Shown: positions 32,146 to 38,129 of the stretch, one piece after another
Position numbering within the stretch: the first letter of the stretch is position 1
How the letters are laid out: the number at the start of each line of letters is the position of its first letter
NCBI RefSeq assembly: GCF_025056915.1
Contig: NZ_JANWVH010000018.1
Location: 1-38,129 of the forward strand
Source: Meiothermus sp.
Lineage (GTDB): Bacteria > Deinococcota > Deinococci > Deinococcales > Thermaceae
Direction of reading: 5' to 3'
DNA length: 38,129 bases
Position numbers and translations under genes: made by a program
Notes under the pieces: model-generated
Told to the model about the DNA's origin: nothing
Seen by the model: the letters and a program-made list of their open reading frames with translations, nothing else
Databases searched by the model: none

Positions 32146-33420
32146 ATGAATGAGCAAGAACAGGATGTGATGTCTCAAGAAGATGCGATTTCCCCTGAAG
32201 CCATGGATCGCCGCACGTTTTTGAAAAAAAGCGCTGCCGCAGGCGCAGCGATGGGCATGATGGGCCTGGGAATGGCCCAACAACAGCCCACTGCCGACCA
32301 GGTGGTGCGCGGCAAAAACCCCAAGCTGGTGGTGCTCTCCTCGCGCCCGGTGGTGCTGGAGTCTACGCTCGAGGTGCTGGGCTCCGAGCGAATCACCAGC
32401 AAGGCCAACCTTTTCATCCGCAACAACATTGACCTGCCCGGCCTCAATACCACCGAGCCCAACGTGCAACCGGGCTGGGTGGTGGAGGTTGGTGGGCTGA
32501 TAGACGCTCCCTTCCGCATCACCGTGGAAGAGCTTTCCCGGCTGCCCCAGACCGAGGTCACCAGCGTACTTCAGTGCTCCGGCAATGGCCGCTCCTTTTT
32601 CAACCCCCGTCCCTCGGGCAACCCCTGGACCTACGGCGGGGTGGGCCAGGTGACCTGGCGGGGCGTGCTCCTCAAGACCCTGCTCGAGGCCAGGGGAGCC
32701 AAGCTGCGCGAGAACGCCCGCTTCATCACCATGAACGCCTCCACCCAGGGTGGGGCCCAGCCTTACGAGAAAAGCTTCCCCATCAGCGTGATGGACTTCA
32801 ACAGCGCCATGCTGGCCCTGGGCATGAACGGCGAACCCCTGCCTGCCGTGCACGGTGGCCCGGTGCGGCTGGTGGCCGCCGGCACCTTTGGCACCGCCAA
32901 CGTCAAGTGGCTTGCCAAGCTCGACTTTACCGCCAGCGAGAGCCCCGGCAACGAGCAGGTGCCCCGCTACCGGGTGCCGGTGCTCCCGGGCTGGAACACC
33001 CCCATCCTGCCCACCCAGCCCGGCAGTCGCTACAACTACACGCTGGACAACTCCCGCTCCAACTGGGGCGCCAACATCAACTCCTTCATCCTCTCCCCTC
33101 TGGCCGGGGCCAGCGTCCGGGGCCGCCGGGTGGAAATTCGTGGGGTGGCCTGGAACGATGGCCTGGCGCCTATCGAGTCGGTAGAGGTCTCGGTCAATGG
33201 CGGAACCACCTGGCGCAAGGCCTTATTCGAGGGCAACGACGGCAAATTCGGCTGGTACCGCTGGATTTCGCCCCAACTTCTGGCCCCCGGCGACTACGAG
33301 GTCATGGCCCGGGCCACCGACGCCCTGGGCCGTACCCAGCCCCTCGATGGCAACGTCTGGTGGAACGAACGCGGCTACGAGTGGAACGGGGTGATGCGGG
33401 TCAAGTTTAAGGTCACCTGA
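32146..33420 (+). CDS. Sulfite oxidase-type molybdenum enzyme, Tat-exported
   Basis: This 424-residue protein is probably the molybdenum subunit of a periplasmic sulfite:cytochrome c oxidoreductase (SorA/SoxC-like). A Tat signal (R22-R23 in MDRRTFLKKSAAAG, then a hydrophobic run to about 45) precedes the molybdopterin domain. The cofactor cysteine is C144 in LQCSGNGRSFF, and HGGPVRLVAAGTFGTANVKW follows near 245-265. An Ig-like dimerisation domain spans about 310-424 and ends with WNGVMRVKFKV. AGGAGG lies 6 bases before ATG 32146. The next gene encodes a diheme cytochrome c, the natural electron acceptor, as described for a sulfite pathway in Thermus thermophilus. A terminator follows. No heme-binding cytochrome b5 domain is present. 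Confidence 0.9.
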   Translation: MNEQEQDVMSQEDAISPEAMDRRTFLKKSAAAGAAMGMMGLGMAQQQPTADQVVRGKNPKLVVLSSRPVVLESTLEVLGSERITSKANLFIRNNIDLPGLNTTEPNVQPGWVVEVGGLIDAPFRITVEELSRLPQTEVTSVLQCSGNGRSFFNPRPSGNPWTYGGVGQVTWRGVLLKTLLEARGAKLRENARFITMNASTQGGAQPYEKSFPISVMDFNSAMLALGMNGEPLPAVHGGPVRLVAAGTFGTANVKWLAKLDFTASESPGNEQVPRYRVPVLPGWNTPILPTQPGSRYNYTLDNSRSNWGANINSFILSPLAGASVRGRRVEIRGVAWNDGLAPIESVEVSVNGGTTWRKALFEGNDGKFGWYRWISPQLLAPGDYEVMARATDALGRTQPLDGNVWWNERGYEWNGVMRVKFKVT

Positions 33421-33435
33421 ACCCTTTGCAACGCG

Positions 33436-33475
33436 AACCGGCAGCCCGATACCCCCGGTTGCCGGTTTGTTTTTT
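33436..33475 (+). terminator. Intrinsic terminator after the sulfite oxidase gene
   Basis: AACCGGCA (33436-33443) pairs with TGCCGGTT (33460-33467), followed by TGTTTTTT. The molybdoenzyme and cytochrome genes are therefore at least partly separate transcripts. Confidence 0.8.
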
Positions 33476-33534
33476 AGAATTTCTTTAGCTTGGCCCGGAA
33501 TCCAGCCGTTGCGCACAAAAACGTTCTTCAAAAC

Positions 33535-33543
33535 TGTTATGCT
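33535..33543 (+). promoter_or_regulatory. Extended -10 promoter of the cytochrome c gene
   Basis: TG-T-TATGCT lies between the terminator and the cytochrome start, 25 bases before the ATG. The -35 is not clear. Confidence 0.45.
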
Positions 33544-33568
33544 CTTGAATCAGGGAGGAACAACACAC

Positions 33569-34273
33569 ATGAAAGCGAGATACCTAGTATGGGTAACACT
33601 CCTGGCCGCGATTGGTTTTTGGATGGGCCTCGGACAGAATGCACTGCCTGAAGGGCCTGGCCGCGAATTGGTTTTGCAGAAGTGCCAGACCTGCCACGAA
33701 ATTGGCTTTGTCACCCGCGAGCGGCAGACCCGCGAACGCTGGGACAGCCTGATTACCGAAATGCAGGGCTATGGGCTAAGGCTAACTCCAGAAGAACGCA
33801 GCACCATTCTGGACTACCTGGCCACCCGCCTGGCCCCCGGCGCAACGGCGCCGGCACCCACTCAAACCCAGGCTGCCCCCCCTGCCGGTGGGGCCCAGGT
33901 CTACAACAACTGCATCGGCTGCCACCAGGCCAACGGCGCTGGCATTCCTGGGGCTTTCCCACCCCTGGCCGGCCATGTTCCGGATATTCTGGCGGCCCGG
34001 GGGGGGCGTGAGTGGTTGATTCAGGTTATGCTTTACGGCCTGCAAGGGCAGATTAGCGTCAAGGGGGCCAGTTTCAACGGGGTCATGCCGGGATACGCTC
34101 AGCTCAGCAATGCTGAACTGGCCGCCGTGCTCAATCACATTGCAACCCAGTGGGGCAATGCCCTGCCCTCCGGCCAGACCCCTTTTACCGAGGCCGAGGT
34201 TCAGGCCCAGCGCGGCAAGAACCTGACCGTGCAGCAGGTGCTGGCCGCCCGCCAACAGCTCGGTTTACGATGA
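33569..34273 (+). CDS. Diheme cytochrome c, probable electron acceptor of the sulfite oxidase
   Basis: This 234-residue exported cytochrome has an N-terminal signal or anchor helix (residues 4-22). Two heme c sites are C39-QTC-H43 and C115-IGC-H119, joined by an Ala/Pro/Thr-rich linker (about 92-108). A likely axial methionine for the second heme is in NGVMPGYAQLS. Each half resembles a class I cytochrome c. It follows the molybdoenzyme gene and is the best candidate for taking electrons from sulfite to a terminal oxidase. ATG 33569 follows AGGGAGGA by 9 bases. Its stop overlaps the next start (ATGA), so it is translationally coupled to the MOSC gene. Confidence 0.92.
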   Translation: MKARYLVWVTLLAAIGFWMGLGQNALPEGPGRELVLQKCQTCHEIGFVTRERQTRERWDSLITEMQGYGLRLTPEERSTILDYLATRLAPGATAPAPTQTQAAPPAGGAQVYNNCIGCHQANGAGIPGAFPPLAGHVPDILAARGGREWLIQVMLYGLQGQISVKGASFNGVMPGYAQLSNAELAAVLNHIATQWGNALPSGQTPFTEAEVQAQRGKNLTVQQVLAARQQLGLR

Positions 34274-34713
34274 GCTTGGTCATTTCCCTCCACGCCGGAC
34301 AGGGCAGTACCCTGCCCAAGCCCGCCGTCGCTCAGGCGGTGCTGGTCGTGGGCAAAGGGGTGGAGGGGGATCGGCACTTTGGCAAGCACCCCGACCGGGC
34401 CGTGCTGATTACGGGACGCGCCAGCTACCAGCTGGCTGAACGGGCTGGAATCAGGCTTCCTCTGGGGGCCCTGGGCGAAAACATCCTGTCGGACTTAGAC
34501 CCCCACCTGCTTGGCCCTGGGGCTCGCCTCCAGGTTGGAACCGCGCTGCTCGAGCTCACCACTGTCTGCACCGTTTGCAGTGCCCTCTCGGTGTTTGACC
34601 TGCGCTTGCCCAGGGTGCTTCTGGGCGGGCGGGGTCTGTACGCCCGGGTGCTTCAGGGCGGGGCGGTGCGGGTGGGCGATGCGGTGCAGGTTCTCTCAGC
34701 CCAAACCGCATAG
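34270..34713 (+). CDS. MOSC-domain protein
   Basis: This 147-residue stand-alone MOSC domain belongs to the superfamily of the C-terminal part of molybdenum cofactor sulfurases. Supporting stretches are VVGKGVEGDRHFGKHPDRAVLI (about 27-48), GALGENIL (about 71-78) and the cysteine pair in TTVCTVCSALSVF (about 97-109), where one cysteine could carry sulfur. Its ATG overlaps the cytochrome stop by four bases. The context (molybdoenzyme, cytochrome, MOSC) suggests a role in maturing or handling the cofactor or sulfur of the sulfite oxidase. That role is inferred, because small MOSC proteins such as YiiM act on N-hydroxylated compounds instead. Confidence 0.85.
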   Translation: MSLVISLHAGQGSTLPKPAVAQAVLVVGKGVEGDRHFGKHPDRAVLITGRASYQLAERAGIRLPLGALGENILSDLDPHLLGPGARLQVGTALLELTTVCTVCSALSVFDLRLPRVLLGGRGLYARVLQGGAVRVGDAVQVLSAQTA

Positions 34714-34741
34714 TTGCACCGGCGACGTTTTCAGGTAGGCT
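34714..34741 (+). promoter_or_regulatory. Promoter of the ornithine-cyclodeaminase-family gene
   Basis: TTGCAC (34714-34719) directly after the MOSC stop, a 16-base spacer, and TAGGCT (34736-34741) ending 6 bases before ATG 34748: a leaderless arrangement. Confidence 0.45.
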
Positions 34742-34747
34742 GGGTTC

Positions 34748-35641
34748 ATGCGAATTCTCTCGGCAGAGGAGACAGCCGCCCTGCTGCCCTACCCGGCCCT
34801 GGCCAAGTCCGTTGTGGAAGTGCTGGCCGACCACGCCAGGGGCCAGACGGTTGCACCCGAACGCCTGGTGGTGCCGCTGCCAGGCGGTGCAACCCTGTTG
34901 TTGATGCCCGCTGCCGACCCCTCCATCACCGTGACCAAAGTGGTCACGGTGCACCCCCAGCAGCACCCCAGCGTGCGAGCCGAGGTCTGGATGATGCGCA
35001 CCCAGACCGGTGAACGCCTGGCGCTGCTCGAGGGTTCGGTGGTCACAGCCCGCCGCACCGCGGCGGTCTCGCTGCTGGCCGCACAAACCCTGGCCGCCCA
35101 CCCTTCCGGCCCGCTGCTCATCATTGGCGCGGGCACCCAGGGCCAAAGCCACCTGGAAGCCTTCCAGGAGGGTCTGGGCACCGACAAGGTGTATGTGTAT
35201 TCACGCAGCCTCGAGCGGGCCGAGGCGCTGGCCTCCTACGCCCGACAGCGCCGAATGCTGGCCCAGGCGGTGCGCCACCTCGAGCCCGCCCTGGACGAGG
35301 CCAGCCTGATCGTCTGTGCCACCACCAGCCCGACCCCCGTTTTGTTCAAAGCCGCCCCCGAAGCCTTCATCGCGGCGGTGGGGGCCTACCGGCCCGAGAT
35401 GGCCGAGGTCGCACCCGAAGTTGTGCGGCAGGCCCACATCTTTGTGGATACGCTCGAGGGGGCCCGTGCGGAAGCGGGCGACCTGTTGCAGGCCGGGGTG
35501 GATTGGGGCCAGGTGCAGCCGCTCGAGGCGGCGCTGCATCAACCCAGGCCCAGCTCGGGCATCGTGCTGTTCAAGAGCGTGGGCCATGCGCTGTGGGATC
35601 TGGCAGCGGCCCGTTTGGCCGCGCAGGCGCTGGGCTGCTAA
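34748..35641 (+). CDS. Ornithine cyclodeaminase/mu-crystallin family protein
   Basis: This 297-residue NAD(P)-dependent protein has the family layout: an N-terminal substrate domain with RLVVPLPGGATLLLMPAA and VTKVVTVHP (about 40-77), then a Rossmann fold with IIGAGTQGQSHLEAF (about 125-139). LIVCATTSPTPVLF and AVGAYRPEMAEV (about 190-222) follow. Possible reactions are ornithine to proline, or reduction of cyclic imino acids such as 1-pyrroline-2-carboxylate; which one applies cannot be decided. It has its own promoter, so it is probably not part of the sulfite unit. cutA begins 9 bases after its stop. Confidence 0.85.
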   Translation: MRILSAEETAALLPYPALAKSVVEVLADHARGQTVAPERLVVPLPGGATLLLMPAADPSITVTKVVTVHPQQHPSVRAEVWMMRTQTGERLALLEGSVVTARRTAAVSLLAAQTLAAHPSGPLLIIGAGTQGQSHLEAFQEGLGTDKVYVYSRSLERAEALASYARQRRMLAQAVRHLEPALDEASLIVCATTSPTPVLFKAAPEAFIAAVGAYRPEMAEVAPEVVRQAHIFVDTLEGARAEAGDLLQAGVDWGQVQPLEAALHQPRPSSGIVLFKSVGHALWDLAAARLAAQALGC

Positions 35642-35650
35642 CCTGGAGCT

Positions 35651-35959
35651 ATGTACCTGGTTGTGCTCTGTACCGTGCCCGATGCCCCCACCGGGCAAAA
35701 GCTGGCCCGCACCCTCGTGCAGGAAGGACTGGCGGCCTGCGTCAACCTGCTGCCGGGCCTCACCTCGGTCTACCGCTGGCAGGGAGAGGTTCAGGAAAAC
35801 CCCGAGCTTCTGCTCCTGTGCAAAACCCGGCAGGAGCGCTACCCAGCCCTGGAGCACCGAATCAGGGAACTGCACCCCTACCAGGTGCCCGAGATTGTTG
35901 CGCTCAGGATTGAGTCCGGCTCGCAGAGCTACCTCGACTGGATTGGGCAAAACACCTGA
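35651..35959 (+). CDS. cutA: CutA1 divalent-cation tolerance protein
   Basis: This 102-residue trimeric small protein has the family order of motifs: VVLCTVPDAPTGQKLARTLVQEGLAACVN (about 4-32), SVYRWQGEVQENPELLLLCKT (about 39-59) and HPYQVPEIVALRI (about 75-87; more often YPYEVPEI). CutA proteins bind copper and are very thermostable; the in vivo role is disputed. Its start lies 9 bases after the preceding stop, with GGAG just before, so it is co-transcribed with the cyclodeaminase-like gene. CorA, another metal-related gene, follows from a separate promoter. Confidence 0.95.
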   Translation: MYLVVLCTVPDAPTGQKLARTLVQEGLAACVNLLPGLTSVYRWQGEVQENPELLLLCKTRQERYPALEHRIRELHPYQVPEIVALRIESGSQSYLDWIGQNT

Positions 35960-35978
35960 CCGGGCCACCGAAAGTTTT

Positions 35979-36007
35979 TTGGAGCCCCGGTGCCCAAGCG
36001 ATAAGCT
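35979..36007 (+). promoter_or_regulatory. Promoter of corA
   Basis: TTGGAG (35979-35984), exactly 17 bases, and TAAGCT (36002-36007) end 7 bases before ATG 36015: a leaderless arrangement. Confidence 0.5.
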
Positions 36008-36014
36008 ATAGGCC

Positions 36015-36923
36015 ATGATTCGGGCCAAGCAACTCGCCGACGGTATGGTCTGTGGCCCCCTGCCGGCCCAGGTCTGGGTAGATGTCGAGACCCCCACCCC
36101 CGAGGAAGTGGCCCTGATCCAGCAATTGTATCCCCTGAACCCCCTGGCCCTGGCCGACGCCCAGGAGATTGGACACTGGAGCCGCTTCGAGGAGTACCCC
36201 CGGCACTTCTTTCTGATTTTTCGCACCCTCGAGACCCCCGACAACGCCCACAGCCGCACCGAGCGGGTCTCGTATTTCTACTTCCCCGAAAGCCAGGTGC
36301 TGCTCACCTACCGAAACGAGCCGGTAGAATACCTCGAGCAAATCTGGAACAGCTTTCGCGGCGGCTCCTGCTTGCGGTTGTGGCAGCGCCTGCTCGACCA
36401 GGGCGTACAGACCTTTTTCGAGTACACCGACGCTCTCACCGACCGGGTGGAAGACCTCGAGGAGCTGGCCATGAACGGCGACAACACCCCCGATACGCCC
36501 CGCAAGGTATTTGCAGCCCGGCGAGAGGTGCTCCGGGTGCGGCGCCTGGTCTCGCAGGCCCGCGAGGCTCTGCTGCACCTCGAGCGCCTGCCCTTGCTGG
36601 GCACCGAGGCCTATCTGTTCCGCGACCTTACCGACCGCATGGGCCGGGTGTATGAGGGTCTCGATGCGGCCAGGGACGAGCTGTCCAATGTGCTGGAAGT
36701 GCATCTCTCGGCCCAAAACAACCGGCTCAACCGGGTGGTACAGGCCCTCACGGTCATTTCGGTGCTGTTTTTGCCCATGACCCTCTGGGCCGGCATTTAC
36801 GGCACCAATTTTGAAGCCTTCTCCGAGTACCAGTGGACCTACGGACGGGTTTATTTCTGGGGAGGGCTGCTCCTTATTGGCGGGGGACTGGCCCTCTGGA
36901 TGAAACGCCGGGGCTGGTGGTAA
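36015..36923 (+). CDS. corA: CorA-family magnesium/divalent cation transporter
   Basis: This 302-residue homopentameric channel subunit has a large cytoplasmic alpha/beta and helical domain (about 1-240) followed by two membrane helices at the C-terminus (about 245-262 and 275-295). The signature loop between them reads Y-G263-T-N265-F where almost all CorA proteins have GMN. This is a GxN variant, possibly changing ion preference (Zn or Co rather than Mg). The tail ends MKRRGWW, with the usual positive charges. It has its own leaderless promoter. The following region has no gene for 340 bases. Confidence 0.9.
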   Translation: MIRAKQLADGMVCGPLPAQVWVDVETPTPEEVALIQQLYPLNPLALADAQEIGHWSRFEEYPRHFFLIFRTLETPDNAHSRTERVSYFYFPESQVLLTYRNEPVEYLEQIWNSFRGGSCLRLWQRLLDQGVQTFFEYTDALTDRVEDLEELAMNGDNTPDTPRKVFAARREVLRVRRLVSQAREALLHLERLPLLGTEAYLFRDLTDRMGRVYEGLDAARDELSNVLEVHLSAQNNRLNRVVQALTVISVLFLPMTLWAGIYGTNFEAFSEYQWTYGRVYFWGGLLLIGGGLALWMKRRGWW

Positions 36924-37211
36924 CCGCTGGTTTTTTGCCAAATGAAGCTCAGAGACGAACCGGATGCGCTGTTCGATAAATCGGCGCAATATTGGGCTCC
37001 CAAATACCTAGCGCTCTTCTTCCACCCTCGAGCCTCTTCTTTGGAACAGCAGCGGTCAAAGGCAGACTGCGCCAATTGCATGGTTTTCTGTCCGCTCACG
37101 GGTATGGCGACATCCAAATCAGGCGTTTTTGGCGTATAGACGGATACCGAGCCCAGGTCACACATCTTTCCAAATGTGTCCTCACTCACTTCAAATAAAT
37201 CAACACGAATG
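36924..37211. other. AT-richer intergenic region between corA and the regulator gene
   Basis: This stretch is visibly richer in A+T than its surroundings. Short ORFs on both strands (65, 68 and 112 codons) lack ribosome sites, biased third positions or recognisable families. It may be a decayed gene or acquired DNA. A TAGCGCTCTTCTTCACC-like word near 37009 slightly resembles a family A end, but nothing around it matches. Confidence 0.5.
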
Positions 37212-37240
37212 TTTACAAAATCATCCGGGCCTGCTATAGT
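37212..37240 (+). promoter_or_regulatory. Promoter of the SdrP-like regulator
   Basis: TTTACA (37212-37217), a 17-base spacer and TATAGT (37235-37240) with an upstream TG (extended -10). The start is near 37247 and the leader about 17 bases. Confidence 0.75.
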
Positions 37241-37263
37241 CGGTCTCGAGGAGTGATGAACGA

Positions 37264-37872
37264 ATGCAAACCAGCATCCTAGACACCCTAACCTTCGATC
37301 CGGGCGAGATCATCCTCTACCCTGGAGAGCCCAGCCCCAAGGATCAGCTCTACCGGGTTCGGGAGGGTCTGGTTCGGCTCCAGAGCGTAGACGACGAGGG
37401 CAATGCCCTGACCCTGCGTTTTGTGCGCCCTGGCGAGTATTTCGGCGAGGAGGTCATCTCCGGTGGCGAGCGCACCTATTTTGCCGAAGCGGTCACCGAA
37501 ACCAAGGTGGACGCCCTGGCCCCCGCTCAGCTATCCGCTCAGGAGATGGCCAGCCTGGTGCAGGGCCTGGTCAAAGCCCTGGCTCAAACCTACCAGACCA
37601 TCCAGCGCATCTCCGGACAGCGCCTCAAGAACCGCATTGCTGCCACCCTGCTCGACCTCTCCCGCACGCCCGTGGCCTTCACCGAGAAGAACGGACGGGT
37701 CGGGGTCAGGGCTACCCACGACGAAATTGCCTCCGCCGTGGGCTCGGTACGGGAGACGGTCACCAAGGTGATCGGCGAACTCACCCGGGAGGGCTACATC
37801 CGCTCCGGCTATGGCAAGCTGGTGCTTGAGAACCCCGGTGGCCTGGAACGCCTCTCCAAGGAAGCCGCGTAA
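37264..37872 (+). CDS. sdrP: CRP/FNR-family transcription activator, SdrP type
   Basis: This 202-residue regulator has an N-terminal cyclic-nucleotide-binding-like beta-roll (about 10-100), a dimerisation helix (about 100-130) and a winged helix-turn-helix. The recognition region is ATHDEIASAVGSVRETVTKVIGEL (about 143-166). Length and wording closely recall Thermus thermophilus SdrP, which activates stress and stationary-phase genes without needing cAMP. The cAMP-contacting residues of CRP are not evident here either. GAGGAG (37248-37253) lies 10 bases before the ATG, and an upstream ATG at 37256 opens only an 8-codon frame. A perfect terminator follows. Its own promoter is strong, so expression may be high or self-controlled. 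Confidence 0.9.
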   Translation: MQTSILDTLTFDPGEIILYPGEPSPKDQLYRVREGLVRLQSVDDEGNALTLRFVRPGEYFGEEVISGGERTYFAEAVTETKVDALAPAQLSAQEMASLVQGLVKALAQTYQTIQRISGQRLKNRIAATLLDLSRTPVAFTEKNGRVGVRATHDEIASAVGSVRETVTKVIGELTREGYIRSGYGKLVLENPGGLERLSKEAA

Positions 37873-37891
37873 AGCAACCTGTCGCACCCCC

Positions 37892-37927
37892 AAAATAAAC
37901 CTCCGCATGCGGAGGTTTATTTTTTTG
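37892..37927 (+). terminator. Bidirectional terminator after the SdrP-like gene
   Basis: A 30-base perfect palindrome (37893-37922), centre CCGCATGCGG, carries A runs on the left and T runs on the right. It should terminate transcripts from both sides. Confidence 0.9.
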
Positions 37928-38020
37928 CCTCAGCGTTCGAAGGTTCTGCACCCGGCTAGAAACCACTCCCCCTGCGAACAGGGGAAGGTTGTAATACCAA
38001 ATCTACGACGAGGTAACACA

Positions 38021-38129
38021 TAGAGCGCTCTTCACCTATTGTGAGCCACTCGAGTTCGAGTCTGAACAGAACAGTGGCCGCCCGGAAACTCGAAAACATG
38101 CGTCCCGGCCCAGACGCAACGCAGACAAG
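38021..38129 (-). repeat. Family A dispersed repeat, cut by the window end
   Basis: It starts TAGAGCGCTCTTCACC and follows the inverted element through GTGGCCGCCCGGAAACTCG, AACATGCGTCCCGGCCCAGA and CGCAACGCAGACAAG up to the window edge. The final AAG matches the copies that contain the inner hairpin, so the missing part probably includes it. Confidence 0.9.

Noticed and set aside
36851-37189. A 112-codon minus-strand frame beyond corA
   Set aside because: It overlaps the corA 3' end, has no ribosome site or biased third positions, and no family could be recognised.
37256-37282. Eight-codon upstream ORF before the SdrP-like gene
   Set aside because: The ribosome site is only 2 bases from its ATG, too close, and it fits the ATG at 37264 better.

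Overview
The window looks like chromosomal DNA from a thermophile of the Thermales, most likely a Meiothermus species. The evidence is high G+C, near-universal C/G third codon positions, very frequent CTCGAG words, many promoters whose -10 box lies 6-9 bases before the start codon (leaderless mRNAs), and proteins that read as close relatives of known Thermus/Meiothermus ones. Examples are a class III PPK2 very like the characterised Meiothermus ruber enzyme as I remember it, an SdrP-type CRP/FNR activator, and a Thermus-type dodecin. No phage, plasmid, transposase, rRNA or CRISPR array is visible.

Layout. 1-1020: four tRNA genes (Arg-UCU, Gly-UCC and Pro-UGG on the minus strand, Lys-CUU on the plus strand) with their own promoters and terminators. 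1126-3810: membrane HD-GYP c-di-GMP phosphodiesterase and a DUF815 ATPase. 4045-9794: pyrG with a translationally coupled 14-codon leader ORF, an MBL-fold hydrolase, dodecin, a cytoplasmic gamma-glutamyltransferase with a foldable 5' leader, and a YmdB-type phosphodiesterase. 10097-12628: YyaL/SPATA20 thioredoxin-domain protein and an RDD membrane protein. 13323-17271: ClpS and ClpA (N-degron proteolysis) with a CDF-like transporter between them. 17537-21136: VWA protein, a SAM methyltransferase with an odd motif IV, an unknown 107-residue protein, and PPK2. 21522-23906: a DUF1800/DUF1501 pair (Tat-exported partner). 24544-31870: gyrA, moaB, mutS-mutL. 32146-36923: sulfite-oxidase-type molybdoenzyme, diheme cytochrome c, MOSC protein, ornithine-cyclodeaminase-family protein, CutA, CorA. 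37264-37872: SdrP-like regulator.

The most unusual content lies between genes. Two dispersed non-coding repeat families occur. Family A (about 165-200 bp, six full, partial or decayed copies) has terminal inverted repeats, nested hairpins and TA at its right end. In two copies the outermost TAG is the stop codon of the neighbouring gene (pyrG and the VWA gene). An internal 24-base hairpin occurs in two inverted versions and is missing from a third copy. Family B (about 150-240 bp, three copies) is a separate conserved element. Family A copies often sit between convergent genes, so they may act as bidirectional transcription ends.

Candidate cis-regulation includes an inverted repeat over the perfect gyrA promoter followed at once by an intrinsic-terminator-like hairpin, the pyrG leader ORF, a hairpin leader before ggt, and a palindrome before the sulfite oxidase. 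All functional calls come from reading the translated sequence and recalled family motifs; no database search was run.
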